Positions 42,060 through 50,777 of a DNA stretch of 64,000 bases are shown here, in pieces. A program made the translations under genes and the position numbers. The stretch comes from Algibacter mikhailovii (GTDB taxonomy: Bacteria > Bacteroidota > Bacteroidia > Flavobacteriales > Flavobacteriaceae). How positions within the stretch are numbered: the first letter of the stretch is position 1; each line of letters opens with the position of its first letter. The notes below the pieces were generated by a model, which saw only the letters and a list, made by a program, of their open reading frames with translations, was not told the DNA's origin and searched no databases. The DNA is taken from the NCBI RefSeq assembly GCF_014651495.1, contig NZ_BMWZ01000007.1, positions 1 to 64,000 on the forward strand, read 5' to 3'.

Positions 42060-44258
42060 ATCAGAAATCTTTTATTAATATTTGTTTTTACAGCACTAAT
42101 ACAAGCATATGCTCAAAAAAGCATTTCTGTAAAATATGTTGATCATAATGAATTTAAAATTGATGGCGTTTTAGATGAAGCCATCTGGCAAGATGCTAAA
42201 CCATCTAGTGATTATACAGAATATTTTCCAGCTGACAATAAGCTAGTAGAATATCAAACAGAATTAAGAATGCTTTATAATGAAAGCTTTTTATACATTG
42301 GGATTAAAGCCTATGCACCTGGTAAAGACTATAAAGCGCCATCATATGAAAGGGATTATAGTATTAGTGGTGCTGATGTTATTAATCTTATGTTTGACAC
42401 CTACTCTGATAGGGCAAATGCATTTTTATTTGGAATAAACCCTTTCGGAGTGCGGCGTGAGGGTCTTATTTCTAACGGTGGAATCTCTGGAAATCTTGAT
42501 CTTAGTTGGGATACAAAATGGCTTGGAGAAACAGTTATTCATGATGATTATTCTATTTCAGAAATTAGAATCCCTATGTCTTCATTTAAATATAAAGAAG
42601 GGGTTACCCAATGGAAATTTAATTCGATGCGTTCAAACACCCAATCGAACACAAAAAGTTCGTGGTCAAAGGTCCCGCAGAATCAAGATCAATTAAACCT
42701 TGGCTATTATGCTCCTATGGTTTTTGAAAAACCCTTAAAAAAATCCAAAAACCCAATATCTATAATACCTTACATTACGCCATCTTACATTGACAACAGC
42801 ATTAAAGACGAAGAAACATTTGAATTTAAAACAGGGTTTGATGTTAAAATACCAGTAAAAAGTAGCTTTATGTTAGATTTAACTGTTAGCCCTGACTTTT
42901 CTAGTGAAGATGTTGTACCAGGTCAAAATAATGTAACGCGATTTGAGATTAAGCAAGATGAAACCAGGCAATTTTTTAAAGACAATGGGGATTTATTTAA
43001 TGAATTTGGTCTTCCAGACGACGCTCTCGCTTTTTATTCTCGTAGAGTTGGTGTAGGACGAGATACAAATAACAATGATGTTATTGTACCCATAACTGCT
43101 GGTGTAAAATTTACCGGTAAGATAAATAATGGCTTAAGAATTGGTGTTTTAGATGTACAAACCAAAGGTGATGAAGATGAATTAATTCCAAAAAACAATA
43201 ATTTAGTTCTGGCCGTTCAGCAAAAAATATTTTCAAGATCTAATGTTGGTTTCTTTTTAATCAATCGACAAGTTACCAATCCAGAAAAAGAGTATTCTGG
43301 AACAGAATATAACCGTGTAGTTGGATCAGATTTAAATTTCTTCTCGAAAGACAATAGTTTTGATGCCCAGATATTCCTCCACAAATCATTCACTGAAGGC
43401 ATAGAAAGTAATGCCATATCAACAGGAACATATTTAAATCTCGAAAAACGACGATACACTTTAAGGTTTACTGGGCAATATGTTGATGAAGGGTTTCAAT
43501 CTGATCTAGGCTATACTAGACGAAAAGATATTGTTAGAGCTAATCCCTTTAGTGAACTAAATTTTTATCCTGAAAACAATTCAATAAATACCATAATATT
43601 AAAACTAAGTAATAATTTATTTTGGAAGCCTTCTGATGATATGAGGTTTGTTCACTCCGACCTATTATTAGCTGGTACTACTAATTTCACAAATGGAGCA
43701 TCGCTAGGTCTTACTGGCGCATTGCGGTATGAATATCTTGATGAACCCTTTGACCCTGTTGGTGGTGGAGATGGTGAACTATTACCTATTGGTGGTTACA
43801 ACTATCATGATGTTAAACTTGATTTTAATACGGATAAAAGAAAAGCCTTTTGGTTTGAGGGCAATACCAAATATGGCACTTTTTATACTGGGAATAAATT
43901 TACAGCAGATGTTACTTTTCAATATCGTTTTCAACCCATTTTCTTTGTATCCTTAAAAATGCAATATGACGACATTTCACTTCCTGAACCCTACTCATCC
44001 GATGAATTATGGTATTTAGGTCCAACATTTAATTTCACCTTTACCAAATCATTATTTTGGAATACTGATATACAATATAGCTCTCAATCTGAAACCTTCT
44101 TTGTTGTATCAAGAATACAGTGGCGATATGCTCCACTTTCTGATATATTCCTAACATACAGTGATTCCCGTGCCACTTCACCCTTAGATCCAATTGAAAG
44201 AGGCGTATTCCTTAAAGTCACATATTGGTTTGATATTCTTACTAAAAAAGGGAAATAA
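42060..44258 (+). CDS. DUF5916 outer-membrane-type protein with N-terminal CBM9-like domain
   Basis: About 732 residues if begun at codon ATC 42060. The first ATG in frame is 42270 and would cut a clear signal peptide (RNLLLIFVFTALIQAYAQ) and half of the CBM9-like domain (FKIDGVLDEAIWQDAKPSSD). No ATG, GTG or TTG lies in that upstream part. The DUF5916 domain follows (~220-732), rich in beta strands and ending YWFDILTKKGK, like an outer-membrane barrel. The missing start codon may mean a rare ATC start, a mutation or an error. It sits between two copies of a 125-base repeat. Confidence 0.75.
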   Translation: MRNLLLIFVFTALIQAYAQKSISVKYVDHNEFKIDGVLDEAIWQDAKPSSDYTEYFPADNKLVEYQTELRMLYNESFLYIGIKAYAPGKDYKAPSYERDYSISGADVINLMFDTYSDRANAFLFGINPFGVRREGLISNGGISGNLDLSWDTKWLGETVIHDDYSISEIRIPMSSFKYKEGVTQWKFNSMRSNTQSNTKSSWSKVPQNQDQLNLGYYAPMVFEKPLKKSKNPISIIPYITPSYIDNSIKDEETFEFKTGFDVKIPVKSSFMLDLTVSPDFSSEDVVPGQNNVTRFEIKQDETRQFFKDNGDLFNEFGLPDDALAFYSRRVGVGRDTNNNDVIVPITAGVKFTGKINNGLRIGVLDVQTKGDEDELIPKNNNLVLAVQQKIFSRSNVGFFLINRQVTNPEKEYSGTEYNRVVGSDLNFFSKDNSFDAQIFLHKSFTEGIESNAISTGTYLNLEKRRYTLRFTGQYVDEGFQSDLGYTRRKDIVRANPFSELNFYPENNSINTIILKLSNNLFWKPSDDMRFVHSDLLLAGTTNFTNGASLGLTGALRYEYLDEPFDPVGGGDGELLPIGGYNYHDVKLDFNTDKRKAFWFEGNTKYGTFYTGNKFTADVTFQYRFQPIFFVSLKMQYDDISLPEPYSSDELWYLGPTFNFTFTKSLFWNTDIQYSSQSETFFVVSRIQWRYAPLSDIFLTYSDSRATSPLDPIERGVFLKVTYWFDILTKKGK

Positions 44259-44293
44259 GAAACCAGAAATATATGATGATTACTTCTACCTAA

Positions 44294-44417
44294 ACATCTG
44301 AATTTACCAAAAACTTGCTTTCAATTTCTATCATCAATACGTCTCAGATAAAACTTAAATTATGTATCTGGAAAGATAATAATTAAAACACATTTAATGG
44401 TTAAATTTACGCTATGC
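44294..44417. repeat. Direct repeat copy B, with a dead CYTH gene start
   Basis: This is the second copy of 41417-41541. On the minus strand it still reads ATG-Ile-Glu-Ile-Glu-Ser-Lys-Phe-Leu-Val from 44333, but the motif Arg is changed and the frame stops within ~15 codons. It supplies the promoter region of dinB. Confidence 0.85.
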
Positions 44418-45514
44418 GCGACGAACTACCCATTCGAAAAATTATTCATGTGGATATGGATGCCTTTTACGCATCGGTAGAACAGTTGGATAATCCTGAA
44501 TTAATTGGTAAACCCATTGCAGTTGGAGGCGGTGGCAAACGCGGTGTAATAAGTGCTGCCAGTTATGAAGCTAGAAAGTTTGGAGTTAAAAGTGCCATGG
44601 CTGGAAATTTAGCAATTAAATTATGTCCTGAACTTATTTTTGTAAACCATCATTTTGAAAGATATACAGAAATATCGAAGCAGATAAGACGCATTTTTTA
44701 TGATTATACTGATTTGGTAGAACCACTCTCTCTTGACGAAGCCTATTTAGACGTCACCGAAAATAAAAAGGGCAACCCAAGTGCTTCTTTAATTGCCAAA
44801 GAGATAAGAACTCGGATATTTAATGAAGTAGGACTAACGGCTTCGGCTGGTATTTCAATTAATAAATTCATAGCTAAAATAGCAAGTGATTACAATAAAC
44901 CCAATGGACAAAAAACAGTAAACCCCGAGGAGGTGATTCCCTTTTTAGAAGCTCTCGAAATAAGAAAATTTTACGGCATAGGTAAGGTTACTGCCGAAAA
45001 AATGTATCAAAAGGGCATTTTTACTGGCTTAGATTTAAAACAAAAATCATTAGATTATTTGGAAAAAAATTTCGGCAAATCTGGACACTTGTATTACTAC
45101 ATTGTTAGAGGGATTCACAATAGTGAGGTCAAACCAAACCGTATTAGAAAGAGCTTAGCAGCAGAACGTACATTCAATGAAAATTTATCTTCTGAAATCT
45201 TTATGCTCGAAAAACTAGATCATATTGCTGAAGAAGTCACTAAACGCTTGTCAAAAAGTAACGTTGCGGGAAAAACAGTCACCTTAAAAATTAAGTATAG
45301 TGATTTTACGCTTCAGACGAGGAGTAAAACACTGCCCTATTATATTAAAGATAAAAACATAATTTTGGAAACCGCAAAAGACTTACTGTATCAAGAAAAA
45401 TTGAATAATTCTGTTCGATTGCTCGGTATTTCTTTATCCAATTTAAATACAGAAAACAAACCCAAAAAAGAAGACGACAAAAGTGTCAGTGTTCAATTGA
45501 AATTTGAGTTTTAG
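44414..45514 (+). CDS. dinB: DNA polymerase IV
   Basis: 366 residues. This Y-family polymerase copies damaged DNA. Catalytic carboxylates are visible in HVDMDAFYASVEQLDNPEL (motif I, Asp18-Asp20 region) and SLDEAYLDVT (motif III). The helix-hairpin-helix region is RKFYGIGKVTAEKMYQKGI, and the little-finger domain follows (~245-340). The C-terminus VSVQLKFEF resembles a beta-clamp-binding peptide (QLKFEF). Its promoter region lies in repeat copy B. ATG start at 44414. Confidence 0.95.
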   Translation: MRDELPIRKIIHVDMDAFYASVEQLDNPELIGKPIAVGGGGKRGVISAASYEARKFGVKSAMAGNLAIKLCPELIFVNHHFERYTEISKQIRRIFYDYTDLVEPLSLDEAYLDVTENKKGNPSASLIAKEIRTRIFNEVGLTASAGISINKFIAKIASDYNKPNGQKTVNPEEVIPFLEALEIRKFYGIGKVTAEKMYQKGIFTGLDLKQKSLDYLEKNFGKSGHLYYYIVRGIHNSEVKPNRIRKSLAAERTFNENLSSEIFMLEKLDHIAEEVTKRLSKSNVAGKTVTLKIKYSDFTLQTRSKTLPYYIKDKNIILETAKDLLYQEKLNNSVRLLGISLSNLNTENKPKKEDDKSVSVQLKFEF

Positions 45515-45538
45515 GTATTCTTCTATGAGAATAACACC

Positions 45539-46879
45539 TTAAAAGCTTATGCCCTTTATTTTTTTATAATCCAATATCGCTTTACTATCAGACAAGAGCG
45601 AAACGTAGTAACAAACACTTGATAAACGATTATACATGCTAGTATCAGAGGTATTTATGCTGTCTGGCAATCCTTTGAGAATAAGTTTATCATAATTTGA
45701 AGCCGTATTATTAAAGCAGTTATTTACAGCTGAAGTATAGGTGCTTAAAAGCGTATTAATAACACCATACCCTGCAATTTCTTTATCTACCACCTCCGTA
45801 GATTGATAAATCTTCTCGATACTTATTTTAATGATATCATTGATTTGAGCCTCGTATTTACTTTTGTCAAGCAGCGCAGAATCAAACAAACCATTTAGTA
45901 TATCTTCTTCATGTTTCATGAAAATTTCAACAGCTTCATTAATAAGTGTGCCTATTGCTAGCGCGCGTAAATAACTGACGCGGTCTTCTTTTGTATTAAG
46001 CGCATAATAATTTTCAGTTTTAATCTTATCTCTAACAATATTAATAAGATACTCAAGCGCAAATTCTTCTTGAATAAGACCTAGATTTATACCGTCTTCA
46101 AAATCAATAATAGTATAACAAATATCATCTGCTGCTTCTACAAGATAAGCTAAAGGGTGCCGGGCATAATTCATGTCGGCATCACTTCGTTTTATTAAAC
46201 CCAATTCATTAGAAACATCTTCAAAAGCCTTCTTTTCTGATTGAAAAAAACCATACTTTTTATCGGCTATATGTTTTGTTGGCTTTTTAGGTAAGGATTC
46301 TTTAGGGTATTTGGTAAAGGCACCTAGTGTAGCATAACTTAAACGCAATCCTCCTGAACGCCCTGCTCTACTTTGAGTTAGTATTTTAAAGCCGTTGGCA
46401 TTACCTTCAAAATCGCATAAATCTTGATATTCTTTTGAACTCAATTCAGATTTATATTTTTGACCTTCGCCATTAATAAAAAACTCACCTATAGCCTTTT
46501 CACCGGAATGTCCAAAAGGGGGATTCCCAATATCGTGTGCCAATGCTGCAGCTGCAACTATGGCACCAAAATCATTAGCTTGATATCCATGAACACTTTT
46601 CAAATGCGGATGCTTTTCAAGCAACTTCTTACCCACTAAACGGCCTAGAGAACGCCCCACAACACTAACCTCTAAACTGTGCGTAAGGCGCGTGTGAACA
46701 AAATCAGTTTCCGATAACGGAATGACTTGTGTTTTATCCTGCAAGCTTCTAAACTCTGAAGAAAAAATAATACGATCATAATCCACTTCAAAACCTAAAC
46801 GGGTTTCATCTTGTTCTTTTCTAATTCGTTTATTGTTATCGCCAGAGCGTTTTAAAGAGAGGAGTTGTTCCCAGTTCAT
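45539..46879 (-). CDS. dgt: Deoxyguanosinetriphosphate triphosphohydrolase
   Basis: 446 residues. It cleaves dGTP to deoxyguanosine and tripolyphosphate. The HD-domain metal site is intact: RLTHSLEVSVVGRSLGR with the first His, AALAHDIGNPPFGHSGEKAI with the His-Asp pair, and the later Asp in YLVEAADDICYTIIDFEDGI. The opening RSGDNNKRIRKEQDETRLGF is typical. It is convergent with dinB, 24 bases apart. ATG start at 46879. Confidence 0.95.
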   Translation of the reverse strand: MNWEQLLSLKRSGDNNKRIRKEQDETRLGFEVDYDRIIFSSEFRSLQDKTQVIPLSETDFVHTRLTHSLEVSVVGRSLGRLVGKKLLEKHPHLKSVHGYQANDFGAIVAAAALAHDIGNPPFGHSGEKAIGEFFINGEGQKYKSELSSKEYQDLCDFEGNANGFKILTQSRAGRSGGLRLSYATLGAFTKYPKESLPKKPTKHIADKKYGFFQSEKKAFEDVSNELGLIKRSDADMNYARHPLAYLVEAADDICYTIIDFEDGINLGLIQEEFALEYLINIVRDKIKTENYYALNTKEDRVSYLRALAIGTLINEAVEIFMKHEEDILNGLFDSALLDKSKYEAQINDIIKISIEKIYQSTEVVDKEIAGYGVINTLLSTYTSAVNNCFNNTASNYDKLILKGLPDSINTSDTSMYNRLSSVCYYVSLLSDSKAILDYKKIKGISF

Positions 46880-47053
46880 CGTTATTTTTTAAGCAGAGGC
46901 AATATAATAAAGAATTTGATTTAAATTGATTTAATCAACACTTAGCTTTCCAAAATCTTTATCCACAAAAAAGGAATATAACCTCGACAAAACACATAAA
47001 ACAAAGACGAATAACACTGTTGCCAAACTCCAAAAAGACCAATACCCTTTTCT

Positions 47054-47096
47054 TAACATTAAGGTAACATTTTAGTCATAGTTGTTTAATCTTTTG
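47054..47096 (+). promoter_or_regulatory. Pho-type promoter P1 (before 47144)
   Basis: TAACATT at 47054-47060 and 47065-47071 are exact repeats with an 11-base period (7-4-7). Then come 21 bases and TTTG at 47093-47096. The next gene starts at 47144. A separate TATTTTTG (47123-47130) also matches the standard -7 element. Confidence 0.65.
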
Positions 47097-47143
47097 ATAA
47101 CACCCTCCTCCTATTTACTAGCTATTTTTGCAAAGACTTAATA

Positions 47144-47533
47144 ATGAAATTAATGAAACATATTATAGTAATAGCTGCCTTTTTTATATCAGCACTTAGC
47201 TTTGCTCAAGAATCAGGTCATGTTATTGGTCATTTATTGGATTTAGAATCCAACAACGCCCCTTTATTATACGGTTCAGTTCTTATAAAGGAAAATGGAC
47301 AAAAGGTATTAACGGATGAAAATGGTTTATTCAAATTCGAGAATTTAGCCGAAGGCACTTACACTTTAATTAGCAGTTTTACAGGTTATGAAACTAAGGA
47401 GACCACAGTAGAAATAACTGCAAACAAATCAACAAATATTACGCTTAACCTTAATGCAAGTACAATATCTTTAGATGACTTAATGTTGGCTATAGCGAGT
47501 ACAGAAACAGAAAGTACAAGTTCTAATAACTAA
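47144..47533 (+). CDS. Secreted single carboxypeptidase-regulatory-like domain protein
   Basis: 129 residues. Signal peptide ~1-21 (FISALSFAQ), then one CarboxypepD_reg-like beta-sandwich (~25-105): GHVIGHLLDLESNNAPLLYG and YTLISSFTGYETKETTVEI. It ends SLDDLMLAIASTETES, matching the place where the TonB receptor 300 bases downstream reads SLDEVVITTTT. So it is a free-standing version of that receptor's N-terminal extension. It may bind TonB or the receptor, which is inference. It has its own Pho-type promoter and terminator. Confidence 0.75.
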   Translation: MKLMKHIIVIAAFFISALSFAQESGHVIGHLLDLESNNAPLLYGSVLIKENGQKVLTDENGLFKFENLAEGTYTLISSFTGYETKETTVEITANKSTNITLNLNASTISLDDLMLAIASTETESTSSNN

Positions 47534-47572
47534 ACTTAGTTATTTACACCTGAAACATAACAAAATTCAAAA

Positions 47573-47600
47573 AACAACTTTCTAACGAAAGTTGTTTTTT
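47573..47600 (+). terminator. Terminator after the regulatory-domain gene
   Basis: AACAACTTTC (47573-47582) and GAAAGTTGTT (47587-47596) form a perfect 10-bp stem with loop TAAC, followed by a T-run. Confidence 0.85.
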
Positions 47601-47751
47601 TTGCACCAAACTCTAGCAATTTGACGTCTTGTAATTCCATCTACTTTTTTGTCGTCTGTAGAAACTAAATTTAAAAACCAAACAAGAGCAAGGGTTTAAG
47701 TCTTCAATGTTAATTTAATGTAACGTACTTGGAAAATAAATGCGTTTTTCA

Positions 47752-47828
47752 TAACAATTACCTAACGCATTTGTTACCGTTCTTTAACTAATTGGTAACG
47801 GTTTGTTCATAATATCTGAGTTCCTTTG
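47752..47828 (+). promoter_or_regulatory. Pho-type promoter P2 with five half-sites (TonB receptor)
   Basis: Five half-sites of type TWACnnn start at 47752, 47763, 47774, 47785 and 47796: TAACAAT, TAACGCA, TTACCGT, TAACTAA and TAACGGT, each separated by 4 bases. 22 bases follow the last one, then TTTG at 47825-47828, and the receptor ATG is at 47853. A further pair on the opposite strand lies at 47706-47723 (AATGTTA, AATGTAA). Confidence 0.7.
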
Positions 47829-47852
47829 CGGCAAGAATTATAGATAATAAAA

Positions 47853-50609
47853 ATGAAAAAAATCACATTTCTGTTTATACTTTTAGCAACAGTATTTACT
47901 TACGCCCAAAGCACAGGTTCTGTGTCAGGGAAACTAACAGACAAAGAATATAACAATGAACCTTTAGCCTTTGCAAATGTTTTAATAAAAGGAACAACTA
48001 CAGGAACCACTTCAGATTTTGATGGCCTTTATGCCTTTAACGACCTTGCAGTAGGCGATTACGTTTTACAATTTAGCTTTGTGGGTTATGAAACACAAGA
48101 AATTCCTGTGACCATTGTGGCGGGAAAGGTTACTGAGGTCAATGTACCTATGGGGGCCAGCGCAGCGTCACTTGATGAAGTTGTTATTACAACCACAACC
48201 AAAAGAGAAAGTGAAACGGCTTTGCTTTTAGAACAAAAGAAAGCGGTTATTATGAAGCAAGCCATTGGCGCCCAAGAACTAGAGAAAAAAGCAGTTTCTG
48301 ATGCCGGTGCAGCAACATTAAAAGTAACCGGAGTTAATAAAAAAGAAGGCTCTAGTAAAATTTATGTTAGAGGTTTAGGTGATAGATATAACAGCACCAC
48401 TTTAAACGGACTCCCTCTTCCATCTAATGACCCTAGAAATAAAAACATTGACTTATCATTATTTAGCTCTGGCATAATTGAAAACGTTGGTATCTCAAAA
48501 TCCTTTTCTTCAACATTCTCTTCAGATGTTGCGGGTGCTAATGTAGACATTGTGAGCAAAGAAATGTCAGGACAAGAATTTTTTAAGGTATCCTTATCTA
48601 CTGGTATGAATACACAAACTACTTTTAAAGATTTTAAACAAATTAACGGATCTAATTGGATTGGCGTTAATACTGACACAAAACACAAGGTTAGAGATTT
48701 AACAGTATATAGTTTTGATAACAGCTTTACACCCAATGCAATTAAGGCAAGTCCTAATGTTGGTTTGAGTTTAAACTACGGAAACAAGTTTCAATTAAAT
48801 GACGAAAGTAGTATTAGCTTCTTTTTAGTTGGATCTTTTGACAATTCTTATCTTTTTCAAGAAGGACGTAATGAAAACATCATTGATGCTGGAAACGTTG
48901 GAACTCAATGGGACACAGAAACTTATAGCTACGGTGCTTCTAAAATGTTAATGGGTAATGTAGCCTACAAGATTAACAATAATCACCAATTAAGTTTTAA
49001 TCACGTATTTATTCACTCAAACACTCAAAAAATCGAAGATTTTGTTGGTACAACTCCTGATATTGGTAGAGATGAAGACGATAACAGATTGGTTAATTTA
49101 ATGTTACAAACTGAGATTCAAAACAAACTATTTACCAACCAACTTTTGTCAACAAACAAATTTGGAGAATCTGTAGATGTAAATGCTGGATTAAGCTACA
49201 ATGCCATATATAATGATGAACCTGACAGGAGAAAAACAACTTTCATCATTGATAATGACTTAGAAAAAACGAGAATATCACAAAATGCTGTAAGAGATAA
49301 TAGTAGATTTTATGGTAATCTATTTGAAGATGATATTGCAGGAAATGTAAATTTTATCAAATATTTAGGAGAGCGTTTTGAAAACAAGGGACAAATCACT
49401 CTAGGTTATAACGGAAGATTTACACAAAGAAAATTTGACGGTATGTATTTTGACCACAATTTTACAAACCCCAGAAATACGTTTGTTGATGTCAATAATT
49501 TAGATGCTACATTTAACCAAACGAACTTGGACAACGGTGTTTTTGGTGTAGAAACATCTAGAGGTAGAAACAATGATGATGCTGAAACCTTCTTACCACA
49601 ATTATATGATGCAGATAAAACAACACATGCTGCTTTTGGTGATGTTGTATATAAATTCAGCGAAAAATTTACTGCTAATGCTGGTTTAAGAGCTGAAAAT
49701 GTTAAAATGAACGTAGCATGGGATACCAACATTAGCTTCCCAGGGTTTACAAACAATAGTGAAATAGCACTTGACAAACAATACTTTTTACCCGCTTTAA
49801 ATTTAAAATATCAACTGAATGATAAAATTAATTTAAGAGCCTCTGGTAGCATTACTTATACCTATCCACAATTTAAAGAAATTGCACCTTTTACTTATGA
49901 AGGTATAAACTACCAAGAATCTGGTAACCCTGCATTACAGCCATCAGACAACTATAACGCCGAACTTAAATTTGAACTATTCCCGAAAAAAAGTGAGGTA
50001 ATTGCTGTAGGTGTTTTTGGTAAGTTAATTGAAAATTCTATTAACCGACTTGAAAGAAACTCAGCTATTGAGCGTGATTTCACATTCGATAACTCAGGTG
50101 ACGCTACGATATTTGGGGCTGAAATTGAAGCAAAATTAGATTTATACAACAAAGAGATTGATGATGAGAAATCTCAAAATTTCAGCTTTGGTACCAATGC
50201 GACCTTTATGCATACAGATCTTAAGTTTAATACTAATAATACTGCTTTTAACTATACAGGAACAAGTTCTCAACTAGAAGGCGCTTCTCCTTTTACTATT
50301 AATGCAGACCTATCATACAAATTTACAAACGGAGAAAAAGAAACTATTTCAACCTTAGTATTCAATTACCAAAGTGATAAAGTATACAGTATCGGAACAA
50401 ACTTCAAAGAAAACATTATTGAGAAAGCAGTTCCTATTTTAGACTTTGTATTCAGACATAATTTTAATGAACAAATTGGAGTTAAGTTTAACGCAAAAAA
50501 TTTATTGAATCCTAGTTTTGAAAGATATAGAGACATTCCCGAAAAGCTCACCATGAATTCGTACAAAAACGGACTCACTATTACAGCAGGGGTGTCATTT
50601 AACTTCTAA
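47853..50609 (+). CDS. TonB-dependent outer-membrane receptor
   Basis: 918 residues. Signal peptide ~1-19, then a carboxypeptidase-regulatory-like extension (~20-105), a plug domain (~120-230; KIYVRGLGDRYNSTTLNGLP) and a 22-strand-type barrel ending in the aromatic TITAGVSFNF. It takes up a ligand too large for porins using TonB energy. The Pho-type promoter and the phosphate genes nearby suggest a phosphorus-containing substrate, which is inference. A lipoprotein gene follows, although a terminator and a separate promoter lie between. Confidence 0.92.
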   Translation: MKKITFLFILLATVFTYAQSTGSVSGKLTDKEYNNEPLAFANVLIKGTTTGTTSDFDGLYAFNDLAVGDYVLQFSFVGYETQEIPVTIVAGKVTEVNVPMGASAASLDEVVITTTTKRESETALLLEQKKAVIMKQAIGAQELEKKAVSDAGAATLKVTGVNKKEGSSKIYVRGLGDRYNSTTLNGLPLPSNDPRNKNIDLSLFSSGIIENVGISKSFSSTFSSDVAGANVDIVSKEMSGQEFFKVSLSTGMNTQTTFKDFKQINGSNWIGVNTDTKHKVRDLTVYSFDNSFTPNAIKASPNVGLSLNYGNKFQLNDESSISFFLVGSFDNSYLFQEGRNENIIDAGNVGTQWDTETYSYGASKMLMGNVAYKINNNHQLSFNHVFIHSNTQKIEDFVGTTPDIGRDEDDNRLVNLMLQTEIQNKLFTNQLLSTNKFGESVDVNAGLSYNAIYNDEPDRRKTTFIIDNDLEKTRISQNAVRDNSRFYGNLFEDDIAGNVNFIKYLGERFENKGQITLGYNGRFTQRKFDGMYFDHNFTNPRNTFVDVNNLDATFNQTNLDNGVFGVETSRGRNNDDAETFLPQLYDADKTTHAAFGDVVYKFSEKFTANAGLRAENVKMNVAWDTNISFPGFTNNSEIALDKQYFLPALNLKYQLNDKINLRASGSITYTYPQFKEIAPFTYEGINYQESGNPALQPSDNYNAELKFELFPKKSEVIAVGVFGKLIENSINRLERNSAIERDFTFDNSGDATIFGAEIEAKLDLYNKEIDDEKSQNFSFGTNATFMHTDLKFNTNNTAFNYTGTSSQLEGASPFTINADLSYKFTNGEKETISTLVFNYQSDKVYSIGTNFKENIIEKAVPILDFVFRHNFNEQIGVKFNAKNLLNPSFERYRDIPEKLTMNSYKNGLTITAGVSFNF

Positions 50610-50611
50610 CA

Positions 50612-50640
50612 AAAAAGCCTCCTTAAAAAGAGGCTTTTTA
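50612..50640 (+). terminator. Terminator of the TonB receptor gene
   Basis: AAAAAGCCTC (50612-50621) and GAGGCTTTTT (50630-50639) pair around CTTAAAAA and end in a T-run, directly after the stop codon. Confidence 0.85.
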
Positions 50641-50695
50641 GGCTAAAAGCACTTTTAAGATTTGTGCACAATGGCTTAACATTGCTTCAAATTCT

Positions 50696-50750
50696 TAACA
50701 TAAAACTAATATAACCGTAAGGTTGAATTTAAGATATATCTCGTGATTTG
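50696..50750 (+). promoter_or_regulatory. Pho-type promoter P3 (lipoprotein)
   Basis: Half-sites TAACATA (50696), TAATATA (50707) and TAAGGTT (50718) run at an 11-base period. Then 22 bases and TTTG at 50747-50750, 28 bases before the lipoprotein ATG at 50778. The second and third half-sites are degenerate, but phase and spacing match the other sites. Confidence 0.5.
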
Positions 50751-50777
50751 TATCACAATAAAAACATAAAACATAAA

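Noticed and set aside
47123-47130. TATTTTTG as proof against a Pho promoter for 47144
   Set aside because: It matches the standard -7 element, but no -33 TTG lies at the normal distance, while the tandem TAACATT with TTTG at 47093 fits the shared geometry. Both may be used, so P1 is scored lower.
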